Source: DASUPK01 sp036276255
GTDB taxonomy: Bacteria > Actinomycetota > Thermoleophilia > Solirubrobacterales > 70-9
Assembly: GCA_036276255.1 (NCBI GenBank)
Contig: DASUPK010000152.1
Span: forward strand, 1-18,667
Direction of reading: 5' to 3'
DNA: 18,667 nucleotides
Notes under the pieces: model-generated
Seen by the model: only the letters and a program-made list of their open reading frames with translations
Told to the model about the DNA's origin: nothing
Database searches by the model: none
Made by a program: the position numbers and the translations under genes
In this document: piece by piece, positions 5,865-12,403 of the stretch
Layout of the letters: each line of letters opens with the position of its first letter
Numbering within the stretch: the stretch's first letter is position 1

Positions 5865-6521
5865 TTGGCTCACGACAAGTTCATCTCGATCACGCCGGAG
5901 CTCCACCGCTATGCCGTAGAGCACAGCTCGTTCCGCGACGCGGTCGTCGCAGATGTGGAGCAGGCCGGCGAGGACATGTGTGACCTGGCCGCGATGCAGA
6001 TCGCAGGCGACCAGGCCGCCTTCATGACCATCGTCGTCGCGGCGATCGGGGCCCGCAGCGCGCTGGAGATCGGGACCTTCCTCGGCTACGGCGCGATCGC
6101 GATCGCCCGCGGCCTACCCGCCGACGGGCGGCTCGTCTGCTGCGAGCTCGAGCAGAAGTACGCCGACCGAGCTCGCGAGCACCTCGACAAGGCCGGTCTG
6201 GCTGACCGGGTCGAGTTCCGGGTCGGCCCGGCGCTCGAGAGCCTGCGGGCGATGGAGGCCACCGGGCAATTCGATTTCGCCTTCATCGACGCGGACAAGA
6301 CGGAGTACATCGACTACCTCGAGGAGACCCTGCCGCGGATCCGGCCCAACGGCCTGATCATGCTCGACAACACGCTGCGCGGCGGGACCGTGCTGGACCC
6401 CGGCGACTCGGACGCGGCGCGGGTCACCGGCGAGCTCAACGATCGCCTCGCCGCGGACGATCGCGTCGACGTCGCGCTGCTCGGCGTGGCCGACGGGATC
6501 ACGCTCGTACGCAAGAAGTGA
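5865..6521 (+). CDS. SAM-dependent O-methyltransferase (caffeoyl-CoA/catechol OMT family)
   Basis: A 218-residue soluble methyltransferase of the class that moves a methyl group from S-adenosylmethionine to a catechol-type hydroxyl with a bound metal. The SAM-binding loop is ALEIGTFLGYGAIAIA at 66-81 and Glu94 ends the second strand. FIDADKTEY at 140-148 and LDNTLRGG at 167-174 supply the metal ligands (Asp142, Asp168, Asn169 expected). Length is normal for bacterial members. The start is TTG at 5865; no ATG or GTG is better placed. Its stop overlaps the next start by four bases (GTGA), showing translational coupling with the acetyltransferase. The acceptor substrate cannot be told from sequence. 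Confidence 0.9.
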   Translation: MAHDKFISITPELHRYAVEHSSFRDAVVADVEQAGEDMCDLAAMQIAGDQAAFMTIVVAAIGARSALEIGTFLGYGAIAIARGLPADGRLVCCELEQKYADRAREHLDKAGLADRVEFRVGPALESLRAMEATGQFDFAFIDADKTEYIDYLEETLPRIRPNGLIMLDNTLRGGTVLDPGDSDAARVTGELNDRLAADDRVDVALLGVADGITLVRKK

Positions 6522-7285
6522 GCCGGCTGTCCGCCGACGGCGCCGGCTGGCTTGGACTCATCCGCTCCTCGATGCCGCCCTTCTGGTCGTTGCTCGCAGA
6601 GAGCACCGGAGGCAGCGTCTGGGAGCGGGACGGGATCACCGCGGCGATCGTCCCCGGCTCGCCGAAGCGCTCGTTCTTCAACTCGGTCCTGTACACGGAT
6701 CCGGAGCCGATGGTGGAGTCGATCGGCGACCTCGCGACGATCTACTCCGACGCGGGCATCGAGGCCTGGACGGTCTGGGTCCCCAAAGGCGATGCCGATG
6801 TCGCGGAGGCACTGCGGGTCGCAGGCCACGAGCTCGATGCGAGGCCCCGCGCGATGGCCATGCCCATCGACGGCTTGGAGGCACCCGAGCCCGATCCGGG
6901 GCTCGAGATCAGGGAGGAGCCGGACTACGACCTCCTCTCGCGCATCAACGAGGTCGCATACGGGTTCGCGCCCGGTGAGTTCCCGGTAATGGGCGGAGGC
7001 CTTTCGGCCCTGCGGACCTACCTGGGCTCGATCGATGGCGAGACCGTGGCGTGCGCCGGGGCATTCGCTCACGAGGGCGATTGCGAGATCGCGTTCGTCG
7101 CCGTCCTACCGGAGGGCAGGGGCCGCGGTATCTCCGGCCGGCTGGTGGCCAGGGCGCTCGCGGATGCCGCCGATCAGGGCCTCGAGACGACGACCCTGCA
7201 GGCGACCAAGCTGGGCTATCCGGTCTACGTCAAGCTCGGCTACGCCGACCATGGCGAGCTGCAGATGTGGGAGCGGCGTAAGTAG
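6518..7285 (+). CDS. GNAT-family N-acetyltransferase
   Basis: A 255-residue protein whose C-terminal half is a GNAT fold. IAFVAVLPEGRGRGISGRLVARAL at 191-214 is motif A, with the acetyl-CoA pyrophosphate loop (GRGRGISG). ATKLGYPVYVKLGYADHGEL at 229-248 is the last strand-loop typical of GNATs. Residues 1-125 are less conserved and may be a second, degenerate GNAT-like half or a substrate domain. The GTG start at 6518 overlaps the methyltransferase stop, so both are probably made from one mRNA. The acetyl acceptor is unknown. Its TAG stop forms part of the -10 element of the following gene. Confidence 0.85.
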   Translation: MSRLSADGAGWLGLIRSSMPPFWSLLAESTGGSVWERDGITAAIVPGSPKRSFFNSVLYTDPEPMVESIGDLATIYSDAGIEAWTVWVPKGDADVAEALRVAGHELDARPRAMAMPIDGLEAPEPDPGLEIREEPDYDLLSRINEVAYGFAPGEFPVMGGGLSALRTYLGSIDGETVACAGAFAHEGDCEIAFVAVLPEGRGRGISGRLVARALADAADQGLETTTLQATKLGYPVYVKLGYADHGELQMWERRK

Positions 7286-7288
7286 GGT
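7283..7288 (+). promoter_or_regulatory. -10 element TAGGGT built on the acetyltransferase stop codon
   Basis: TAG (7283-7285) ends the acetyltransferase. TAGGGT plus seven bases leads to GTG at 7296. This is the same arrangement and spacing as at 8379. AGGG eight bases before GTG could also act as a weak Shine-Dalgarno. Confidence 0.45.
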
Positions 7289-7295
7289 CCCGCAG

Positions 7296-7628
7296 GTGGC
7301 GCGAGGTCCCTACAGCGACGATCAGATCGACTCCGCGATCGACGGGATCTCCGATCCCGAGGTGTTCAAGGAGGCTGAGCGACAGGTTGCCCGCGCCGCG
7401 CCGCGCCTGCAGAAGATCCTCGTCGAGGCGCTGGGAGCCGGCGGCTGGTTCGGCGAGTCGCACGAGACCGAGATCCTGAAGGCGGCGACCGTGCCGGACG
7501 AGGAGGCTCGGCTGACGGCCGTGCGGACGCTCTTGGCCGAGGAGGCCAGGATGGGAATGATGGTGGGCGTCGCTGTAGGGTGGGCGCTCGCCGAGAGGCT
7601 TGACGAGCAACAGGAGGGGAGAAGCTGA
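7296..7628 (+). CDS. Small soluble protein of unknown function
   Basis: 110 residues, GTG start. I do not recognise a family. It looks helical and soluble: an acidic N-terminus (YSDDQIDSAIDGISDPEVFKE), an amphipathic stretch AERQVARAAPRLQKILVEAL (28-47), a central GAGGWFGESHETEIL (47-61), and a C-terminal helix ARMGMMVGVAVGWALAERL (84-102) that is mildly hydrophobic but short for a membrane segment. Its last base overlaps the next ATG (TGATG), and the Shine-Dalgarno of the hydrolase lies inside its 3' end, so it is coupled to the dienelactone hydrolase. Real coding is supported by GC-rich third positions and tight packing. Confidence 0.7.
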   Translation: MARGPYSDDQIDSAIDGISDPEVFKEAERQVARAAPRLQKILVEALGAGGWFGESHETEILKAATVPDEEARLTAVRTLLAEEARMGMMVGVAVGWALAERLDEQQEGRS

Positions 7629-8314
7629 TGCCAGACGTCGAATTCCAGGCCAACGGAGGTACGGCGAAGGGCTACCTGGCCGAGCCTCAGGGCGAGGGCC
7701 CCGGCCTGGTGGTGCTGGGAGAGTGGTGGGGGCTGGACGACAACGTCCGCGGGATCGCGGACAGCTTCGCCGAGGAGGGGTTCGTTGCGCTGGCGCCCGA
7801 TCTGTACGGCGGCAACACGACCGAGGAGCCCGATGAAGCCCAGAAGCAGCTGATGGCGATGAACATGGAGGAGGCCGAGAAGGACATGCGGGGAGCGGTC
7901 CGGTACGTCCTCGACCATCCCAAGTGCAACGGCGAGGTCGGCTCGGTGGGTTTCTGCGCCGGCGGCGGCCTCTCCGTTTGGGCGGCGGCCTCGAATCCGC
8001 AGATTGGCGCGGCGGTGACCTACTACTACGTGATGCCTCACGGCAGGCCGGACTTCTCGAAGATCAAGGCACCGGTGTTGGGACACTTCGGCACCAGCGA
8101 CGACTTCATACCCGTCGACGACGCCAAGGCGCTCGAGCAGGAGTTGCAGGCGGCCGGGGTGGACGCCGCATTTGAGTACTACGAGGGCGGCGGGCACGCG
8201 TTCGCCAACGACCACAACCGGCTGGGCACCTATGACCAGGGCCACGCCACCAAGGCGTGGCAGCGAACCACGTCGTTCCTCAAGCAGCACCTGAGCAAGG
8301 ACGGCTCGACCTGA
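7628..8314 (+). CDS. Dienelactone hydrolase family protein
   Basis: A 228-residue alpha/beta hydrolase. Dienelactone hydrolases open dienelactone to maleylacetate in chloroaromatic breakdown, but many family members have other or unknown esters as substrates. The Cys-Asp-His triad is visible: GFCAGGG with Cys110, SDDFIP with Asp158 or 159, and GGGHAF with His190. Glu32 in LGEWWGLDD matches the glutamate that keeps the cysteine protonated in the classic enzyme. The ATG is preceded by AGGAGGGG, one of few strong Shine-Dalgarno sites here, and overlaps the preceding stop by one base. No other aromatic-degradation gene is nearby, so a catabolic role is unproven. Confidence 0.92.
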   Translation: MPDVEFQANGGTAKGYLAEPQGEGPGLVVLGEWWGLDDNVRGIADSFAEEGFVALAPDLYGGNTTEEPDEAQKQLMAMNMEEAEKDMRGAVRYVLDHPKCNGEVGSVGFCAGGGLSVWAAASNPQIGAAVTYYYVMPHGRPDFSKIKAPVLGHFGTSDDFIPVDDAKALEQELQAAGVDAAFEYYEGGGHAFANDHNRLGTYDQGHATKAWQRTTSFLKQHLSKDGST

Positions 8315-8325
8315 ACTGAGCTAGT

Positions 8326-8340
8326 CGGCCCAGGGGGCCG
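8326..8340 (+). terminator. GC hairpin after the hydrolase gene
   Basis: CGGCCC (8326-8331) and GGGCCG (8335-8340) form a 6 bp stem with a 3 nt loop, 12 bp after the hydrolase stop. No U-tract follows. Confidence 0.45.
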
Positions 8341-8351
8341 CGCTCGGTCGA

Positions 8352-8371
8352 AACTGGCCAGCCAGCCAGTT
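8352..8371 (+). repeat. Inverted repeat AACTGGC/GCCAGTT before the oxidase promoter
   Basis: A perfect 7 bp inverted repeat (8352-8358 and 8365-8371) with a 6 nt centre. It ends 7 bases before the TAGGGT box of the oxidase gene and lies over the expected -35 region, so it could be an operator as well as a second terminator stem. Confidence 0.4.
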
Positions 8372-8378
8372 CGTGCGC

Positions 8379-8384
8379 TAGGGT
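8379..8384 (+). promoter_or_regulatory. -10 element TAGGGT for the oxidase gene
   Basis: TAGGGT, seven bases, then GTG at 8392. A second in-frame GTG at 8383 overlaps the hexamer itself, which argues for 8392 as the start. Confidence 0.45.
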
Positions 8385-8391
8385 GCAGCCC

Positions 8392-9330
8392 GTGGAGGCA
8401 AGGGAAGCGACCCAGTCGGGACCGTCACGAGGGCAGCGCGATGACTTCCGGGCCACCTCGGACCCGGCGCTCCAGGAGGGCGGGCGAAACGACGTCAAGC
8501 TCCTCGACTACACCCAGCTCTACAACCTCTGGGAGAAGCAGCAATGGCTCACCCAGGACCTGGACTTCTCGCAGGACCGCGTCGACTGGCACGAGCGGAT
8601 TCCGGCGGAGGAGCGATTCCAGCGGATGTACGGGCTCTCCAGCTTCTTCATCGGCGAGCAGAAGGTGGCCGATGAGCTCGGGCCGATCATGCGCGCCGCC
8701 CCTACCGAGGCGCAGCGGATCTTCCTCTCCACCCAGATCGCGGATGAGGCCCGCCACGTGCGCTTCTTCGACCGCTTTTTCAGCGAGGTCGGCGTGCTCG
8801 AGGGCTCGGACGACCTCTCGCAGCGTCTTGAAGCGCTCGACGAGCACGTCAACGACGCCTTCCACACCCTCTTCGACGACCTCCTGAAGAGCCGGGTCGA
8901 CCGGCTCGCTCAGGAGCCGGACGACCTGGACGCGCTGGTCGAGGCCGTGACGCTCTACCACATGGTCATCGAGGGAATGCTGGCCCTCACCGGGCAGCAC
9001 TTCATCATCGATTACAACGAGCGCATGGAGACGCTGCCGGGGTTCGTGGAGGGGTTCTCCAACGTGGCCCGTGACGAGCACCGCCACATCGCGTTCGGGG
9101 TTCGGTTCCTGACCGACTGCGTGAAGGCTGACGATCGCTACCGCCACGTCATCCAAAAGATGCTCGAGCAGTCACTGCCGGTCGCCGACAAGGTGATCGA
9201 CCCGCCGTGGCCGGAGGAGGAGGACAACACCGAGCTCTTCGGTGCGAGCCGCGAGGAGACGCACGCCTTCGCCGCTCAGGCCCTCGGCCGCCGGCTGAAG
9301 GTCATCGGGCTGATGCCCGCTAGCGCCTGA
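8392..9330 (+). CDS. R2-like ligand-binding oxidase (R2lox), ferritin-like Mn/Fe protein
   Basis: About 312 residues, related to the ribonucleotide reductase small subunit. The metal ligands are all there (numbering from GTG 8383): Glu92 in FIGEQKV, Glu122 and His125 in DEARH, Glu197 in MVIEGML, Glu232 and His235 in RDEHRH. Val95 and Tyr192 sit exactly where M. tuberculosis R2lox (Rv0233) has the valine and tyrosine that form its ether crosslink, and IEGMLALTG matches that protein closely. R2lox enzymes bind a Mn/Fe site and a long-chain fatty acid and do not serve ribonucleotide reduction. No nrdA or nrdE is nearby, which agrees. The first 40 residues are polar and unaligned. An annotation pipeline may call it ribonucleotide-diphosphate reductase subunit beta. 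Its last 11 bases overlap the convergent sigma factor gene. Confidence 0.85.
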   Translation: MEAREATQSGPSRGQRDDFRATSDPALQEGGRNDVKLLDYTQLYNLWEKQQWLTQDLDFSQDRVDWHERIPAEERFQRMYGLSSFFIGEQKVADELGPIMRAAPTEAQRIFLSTQIADEARHVRFFDRFFSEVGVLEGSDDLSQRLEALDEHVNDAFHTLFDDLLKSRVDRLAQEPDDLDALVEAVTLYHMVIEGMLALTGQHFIIDYNERMETLPGFVEGFSNVARDEHRHIAFGVRFLTDCVKADDRYRHVIQKMLEQSLPVADKVIDPPWPEEEDNTELFGASREETHAFAAQALGRRLKVIGLMPASA

Positions 9331-10996
9331 TCTTCTTCTTCTTCTTCTTCGTCGGCGCGGGCCTGTGCTTCTTCGGTGCCGAGTAGGCGAGCGGCTTGAT
9401 GGCGCCGTCCTGGATCGACCCGCTCGCGCCGGTGTCGGTCGGGGCCGGGGGAGGCGGCGACGTGCAGTTGCTCGGCGCACCGGCATCGGCAACGCCGTCG
9501 CCGTCCGCGTCGCAGGTCGCGGGCTCGACGCCGGTCGTGACCGGGCCGGACTGCGTGGGCGAAGTCGCGTTCGGATCGCTGTTGGCGATCGCGTTCTTGT
9601 GGTGGCGGTGGTGTCGGCCGGTGGTTGCAACGGGCGTGGCCCCGCCGGTCTGAGCGCCCGTCGCCGCCGCCGGGTCGGTCGGCTGCGGAGACACGGTGAC
9701 CGTCTGGGGAGGCGTGGTCGCCGCCTGGGCCGCGGTCGGAGGCGTCTGGGCCGCGGCGGCGGCCTGGGCCGCGGTCGGATCCGGCTTCGGCGGGATATTG
9801 ATCTTCACGGCCTTGCCGCGGTTGACCTTCGTCTTCGAGGTCGGGCTCTTGGCGGGGTGGTGATCGGAGACGTTCTGGATCTCGGCCGCGCCGCCGGCGA
9901 GAATCGCCGCAGTCGCAAGCCCGGCTGCGGCCTTCGTGCCGATCGCGGCGGCTGCGCCGCCTGCCGCTGTAACGGCTCCGCCGCCAGTCGCGGCACCACC
10001 GGCAACGGCTGCGCCACCGACGGCAGCGGTGCTGCCCGCAGCGGCTGCACCGGCTCCGGCCGCGCCCGCGCCGGCGGCTCCGGCACCCGCGGCTCCCGCA
10101 CCCGCGCCGGCGCCGGCGCCTGCGCCAGCCGCGGCGCCGCCGCCACCGCCCGCGCCGGCACCCGCGGCCGCGCCACCGCCGAAGAGCCCGCTGAGCTTGG
10201 CGACCAGCGCGCCCTTGAGTAGGAGCAGCGGCCCGGCCGGAAAGATTGCTGCAAGGGCCTTGGTGTCGGAACGAAGCTGGGAGCGGAACTCGCGGCAGGG
10301 GTCACACGTCTTCAGATGGCGCCTGACCGGGCCGGCGACCTTGGCGATGCCCTCGGCGGCCTCGGCCAACTCCAGGCGGACGTCATCGCAGGTGAGCTGT
10401 CGCGCCTGGCTCGACTCGGCCAGTGCGATGCGGGCCCGCACCAGCAGGCTCTTCACGCCCGGCACGGTCGTGTCCATTGCCTGGGCGATCTCCTCGTAGC
10501 TCATCGCGTCGATCTCACGCAGCAGCAGCGCGGAGCGCTGGGTCTCCGGGAGCTGGCCGACGTCGGAGAGCAGGTTGCGGAACTCCTCGCGGTTCTGGAC
10601 CCGCTCGAGCGTGGTCACCCCGTTCATGTGGGGATGCGTGTCCATCGTGTCCTGGCCGTCGGCCGTCGGCTTGCGAAGGTGGTTGAGGCTGCGGTTGCGG
10701 GCGATCCGGTAGAGCCAGGGCTTCACGGCGATCGGCCGCTCGTCGGCGACCATCGCGTTGTAGGCGGCGACGAAGACCTCCTGGAGCACGTCCTCGGCGT
10801 CCTCGGTCGAGCCCAGCATCTGGCGGCAGAAGCCCAGGAGACGCGACTGGTAGCGCTCGACCAGCGCGTCGAAGGCGTGCTGGTGACCCCTCCGGGTCAG
10901 CGCGACGAGCTGCTCGTCGTCCTGGAACCGAAGGAGGGGCGAACGCCGGGCGAAAAGCCCGCGTCGTTCTGCGTGTGTGAGAGTTGAGGCTTCCAA
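9320..10996 (-). CDS. Extended sigma-70 (ECF-like) factor with zinc-finger segment and long Gly/Ala- and Pro-rich tail
   Basis: 558 residues. Region 2 is at about 27-105 (DAEDVLQEVFVAAY, PWLYRIARNRSLNHLR). Region 4 is at about 138-195 (LPETQRSALLLREIDAMSYEEIAQAM, GVKSLLVRAR). Residues 203-234 carry Cys203, His227, Cys231 and Cys234 (HLKTCDPC), the HxxxCxxC pattern of zinc anti-sigma domains, here on the same chain. Two modest hydrophobic stretches (253-272, 356-371) flank about 80 uncharged Gly/Ala residues. Then comes a Pro/Thr/Ala tail with a His cluster (461-466), a DADGDGVADAG calcium-loop-like motif (496-506) with two cysteines, and a final poly-Lys. The TTG at 10996 is the only near-cognate start before region 2, and no ribosome binding site is evident. 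It is probably a self-inhibited, possibly membrane-attached factor. Target genes are unknown. Confidence 0.85.
   Translation of the reverse strand: MEASTLTHAERRGLFARRSPLLRFQDDEQLVALTRRGHQHAFDALVERYQSRLLGFCRQMLGSTEDAEDVLQEVFVAAYNAMVADERPIAVKPWLYRIARNRSLNHLRKPTADGQDTMDTHPHMNGVTTLERVQNREEFRNLLSDVGQLPETQRSALLLREIDAMSYEEIAQAMDTTVPGVKSLLVRARIALAESSQARQLTCDDVRLELAEAAEGIAKVAGPVRRHLKTCDPCREFRSQLRSDTKALAAIFPAGPLLLLKGALVAKLSGLFGGGAAAGAGAGGGGGAAAGAGAGAGAGAGAAGAGAAGAGAAGAGAAAAGSTAAVGGAAVAGGAATGGGAVTAAGGAAAAIGTKAAAGLATAAILAGGAAEIQNVSDHHPAKSPTSKTKVNRGKAVKINIPPKPDPTAAQAAAAAQTPPTAAQAATTPPQTVTVSPQPTDPAAATGAQTGGATPVATTGRHHRHHKNAIANSDPNATSPTQSGPVTTGVEPATCDADGDGVADAGAPSNCTSPPPPAPTDTGASGSIQDGAIKPLAYSAPKKHRPAPTKKKKKKIRR
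9331..9350. repeat. TTC/GAA microsatellite encoding the poly-lysine tail
   Basis: Six consecutive TTC units (minus-strand GAA/AAG phase) lie one base after the oxidase stop and inside the 3' end of the sigma factor gene, where they encode the run of lysines. Slippage would change the length of the basic tail. Confidence 0.8.
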
Positions 10997-11213
10997 ACCA
11001 GGGGGTGGGGGATTACGAAGCTGCTGCTCTCCTTGCCACCGGAAACACCGTAGCAGCGGGTCTGTTGCGCTCCCTGGGGACTTAATGCCCCCGAAATGTG
11101 CCTGTCAGACCCACGATTTACCCGCTATTTGCCGGGAATCTCTCCTCGAGACACCGTGATGATCGCCGATCGGTCTAAGGCCGGCCTAAGCGGCCAGCCG
11201 CTCGGCGAGCTGC

Positions 11214-11240
11214 GGTGTTGGAGGCAGTCAGGCCAACACC
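11214..11240. repeat. Perfect 8 bp stem hairpin GGTGTTGG/CCAACACC
   Basis: Stem 11214-11221 with 11233-11240 and an 11 nt loop. No gene ends here, since the sigma factor gene is divergent and the tRNA starts 50 bp later. It is therefore not an obvious terminator. Confidence 0.6.
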
Positions 11241-11278
11241 AACGAATGTTCGTGGGCATTCCTCAGACAACTAGACCC

Positions 11279-11284
11279 TACGAT
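11279..11284 (+). promoter_or_regulatory. -10 element TACGAT of the tRNA gene
   Basis: TACGAT lies six bases before the first base of the mature tRNA. No consensus -35 is seen at 17 bp. Confidence 0.4.
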
Positions 11285-11290
11285 CGTGGG

Positions 11291-11377
11291 GCCCGGGTAG
11301 ACAAACTGGCAAAGTCCGCGCGCTTAAAACGCGCTGCCCCTTCGGGGGCGTTGCGGGTTCGAATCCCGCCCCGGGCA
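11291..11377 (+). tRNA. tRNA-Leu (anticodon TAA, reads UUA)
   Basis: An 87-base class II tRNA. The acceptor stem is GCCCGGG (11291-11297) with CCCGGGC (11370-11376) and discriminator A at 11377; CCA is not encoded. The D arm is closed by GAC/GTC. The anticodon stem GCGCG/CGCGC carries the loop CTTAAAA, so the anticodon is TAA. A long variable arm with a CCCC-TTCG-GGGG core marks leucine. The T arm is GCGGG TTCGAAT CCCGC. UUA is a very rare codon in genomes of this GC content; in Streptomyces the same tRNA (bldA) acts as a developmental regulator. Whether it does so here is unknown. Confidence 0.96.
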
Positions 11378-11385
11378 CTCCAAAG

Positions 11386-11721
11386 CTAGGCGGTGCGCCA
11401 GCGATCCGGGTCCTGCTGGTCCTCGAGCCGCTTCTCCACCGAGCGGACCTTGTCGCTGAGCGTTTGCTGCTTGTCGCGGCGCTCGTCGAGCTTGAGCACC
11501 GAGTAGACGCGGGGGAGGCCCATCTCGAGGGGGATGCGATGCAGCTCCGCGACGATGGCGAGGATGTCCTCGACCGATCCCTCGAGCGAGGTGCCCATCG
11601 CGTGCAGCTCGAAGCCGACCCTGTCCTGGGCGGCGAGTCGCCGCTGGATCTCGGCGATGTACTCGCCGGCGCTCGGGTCGGAGCGCCCGAGGCCGATCAC
11701 GGTCAGGTCCGCGGTCGCCAT
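11386..11721 (-). CDS. MTH1187/YkoF-type thiamine-binding protein
   Basis: 111 residues, typical length for the MTH1187 (DUF77) family. These are small ferredoxin-like proteins that form tetramers and bind thiamine or related pyrimidines. Conserved features: ADLTVIGLGRSDPSAGEYIAE at the N-terminus, FELHAMGTSLEGS near 37-49, and LPRVYSVLKLDERRDK near 69-84, the family's usual closing strand. The last 25 residues are a charged helix. The ATG at 11721 is preceded by TACACT and six bases with no Shine-Dalgarno, so it should be leaderless. It starts 23 bp from the divergent SDR gene. Role in thiamine salvage is inferred from the family; the nearest thiamine-diphosphate enzyme is the one starting at 15046. 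Confidence 0.88.
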   Translation of the reverse strand: MATADLTVIGLGRSDPSAGEYIAEIQRRLAAQDRVGFELHAMGTSLEGSVEDILAIVAELHRIPLEMGLPRVYSVLKLDERRDKQQTLSDKVRSVEKRLEDQQDPDRWRTA

Positions 11722-11727
11722 TGGGCA

Positions 11728-11737
11728 AGTGTATGGT
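11728..11737. promoter_or_regulatory. Overlapping divergent -10 elements
   Basis: TACACT on the minus strand (11733-11728) stands six bases before the ATG of the thiamine-binding gene. TATGGT on the plus strand (11732-11737) stands seven bases before the GTG at 11745. The two hexamers share the central TA, so polymerase could open only one at a time. Confidence 0.55.
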
Positions 11738-11744
11738 CGAGGCC

Positions 11745-12383
11745 GTGAACGTCGTCATCGTCGGGGGACACGGGAAGATCGCCTTGCGGCTGGAGAAGAT
11801 CCTGGCCGAGCGCGGCGACAGCCCGCGGGGGATCATCCGCAAGACCGAGCAGGCGGACGAGCTCGAGAAGATCGGCGCCGAGCCCATCGTGCTCGACATA
11901 GAGAACATCGACGACATCGGTGATGCCTTCGCGGGCGCCGAGGCGGTCGTCTTCGCCGCCGGCGCTGGGCCCGGAAGCGGGCCGGCGCGCAAGCTCACCG
12001 TCGACTACGGCGGCGCGGTCAAGTCGGTCGCGGCCGCGATCGACAAGGAGATTCGCCGTTTCGTGATCGTAAGCGCGATCGGCGCCAACCACCCGGACGG
12101 CTGGTCGGATGAGATGAAGCCCTACTACGAGGCCAAGGCCGATGCGGACAAGTTCGTGGCCGGGAGCGGCCTGGACTACACGATCGTGCGTCCCGGTGGC
12201 CTGACCGACGATCCCGGGACGGGGAACGTCAGCGTGGGCGACGACCTGCCGGGCGGGTCAGTCGCACGTGACGACGTCGCGCTCGTGCTAGCTGAGGTGC
12301 TGCGCGCCGACAACACGATCGGCAAGGCATTCGACCTGGTCGGCGGGGAAACACCCCTCGCGGAGGCCATCGCCGCGCTGTAG
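11745..12383 (+). CDS. Atypical SDR, NAD(P)H-binding protein
   Basis: 212 residues. A Rossmann fold starts at once: VNVVIVGGHGKIALRLEKIL, a GGHGxxA version of the nucleotide loop. Later motifs are FVIVSAIGAN near 105-114, PYYEAKADADKFVAGSGLDYTIVRPGGLTDD (about 126-156), with the Tyr-x3-Lys pair of atypical SDRs, and a short C-terminal domain. The small size fits the NAD(P)-binding, NmrA/YwnB-like group, whose members are reductases, isomerases or redox sensors. The GTG at 11745 is chosen because of the TATGGT box and because it begins the first strand; an ATG at 11733 would add four residues. It is followed after 20 bp by the cyclase gene. Confidence 0.85.
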   Translation: MNVVIVGGHGKIALRLEKILAERGDSPRGIIRKTEQADELEKIGAEPIVLDIENIDDIGDAFAGAEAVVFAAGAGPGSGPARKLTVDYGGAVKSVAAAIDKEIRRFVIVSAIGANHPDGWSDEMKPYYEAKADADKFVAGSGLDYTIVRPGGLTDDPGTGNVSVGDDLPGGSVARDDVALVLAEVLRADNTIGKAFDLVGGETPLAEAIAAL

Positions 12384-12403
12384 AGGACAATCTGGGGCTG
12401 CCC

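Larger units (their letters stand above)
10997..11290. other. Intergenic region between sigma factor and tRNA-Leu
   Basis: About 294 bp without a convincing gene. It must carry the sigma factor promoter (minus), but I see no clear -10 near the TTG start. AAGGAGAG on the minus strand lies about 30 nt upstream of that start, too far for normal use. The region contains a 10 bp palindrome AGGCCGGCCT (11178-11187), a strong hairpin at 11214-11240 and a short inverted repeat ACGAA/TTCGT (11242-11253). Confidence 0.5.

Noticed and set aside
10977..11159. Small plus-strand open frame between the sigma factor and tRNA
   Set aside because: No ribosome binding site, no recognisable sequence and overlap with the sigma factor start; composition is not convincing.
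11242..11253. ACGAATGTTCGT considered as a LexA (SOS) box
   Set aside because: The actinobacterial box needs CGAAC-N4-GTTCG; here the half-sites are too close and no DNA-repair gene follows.
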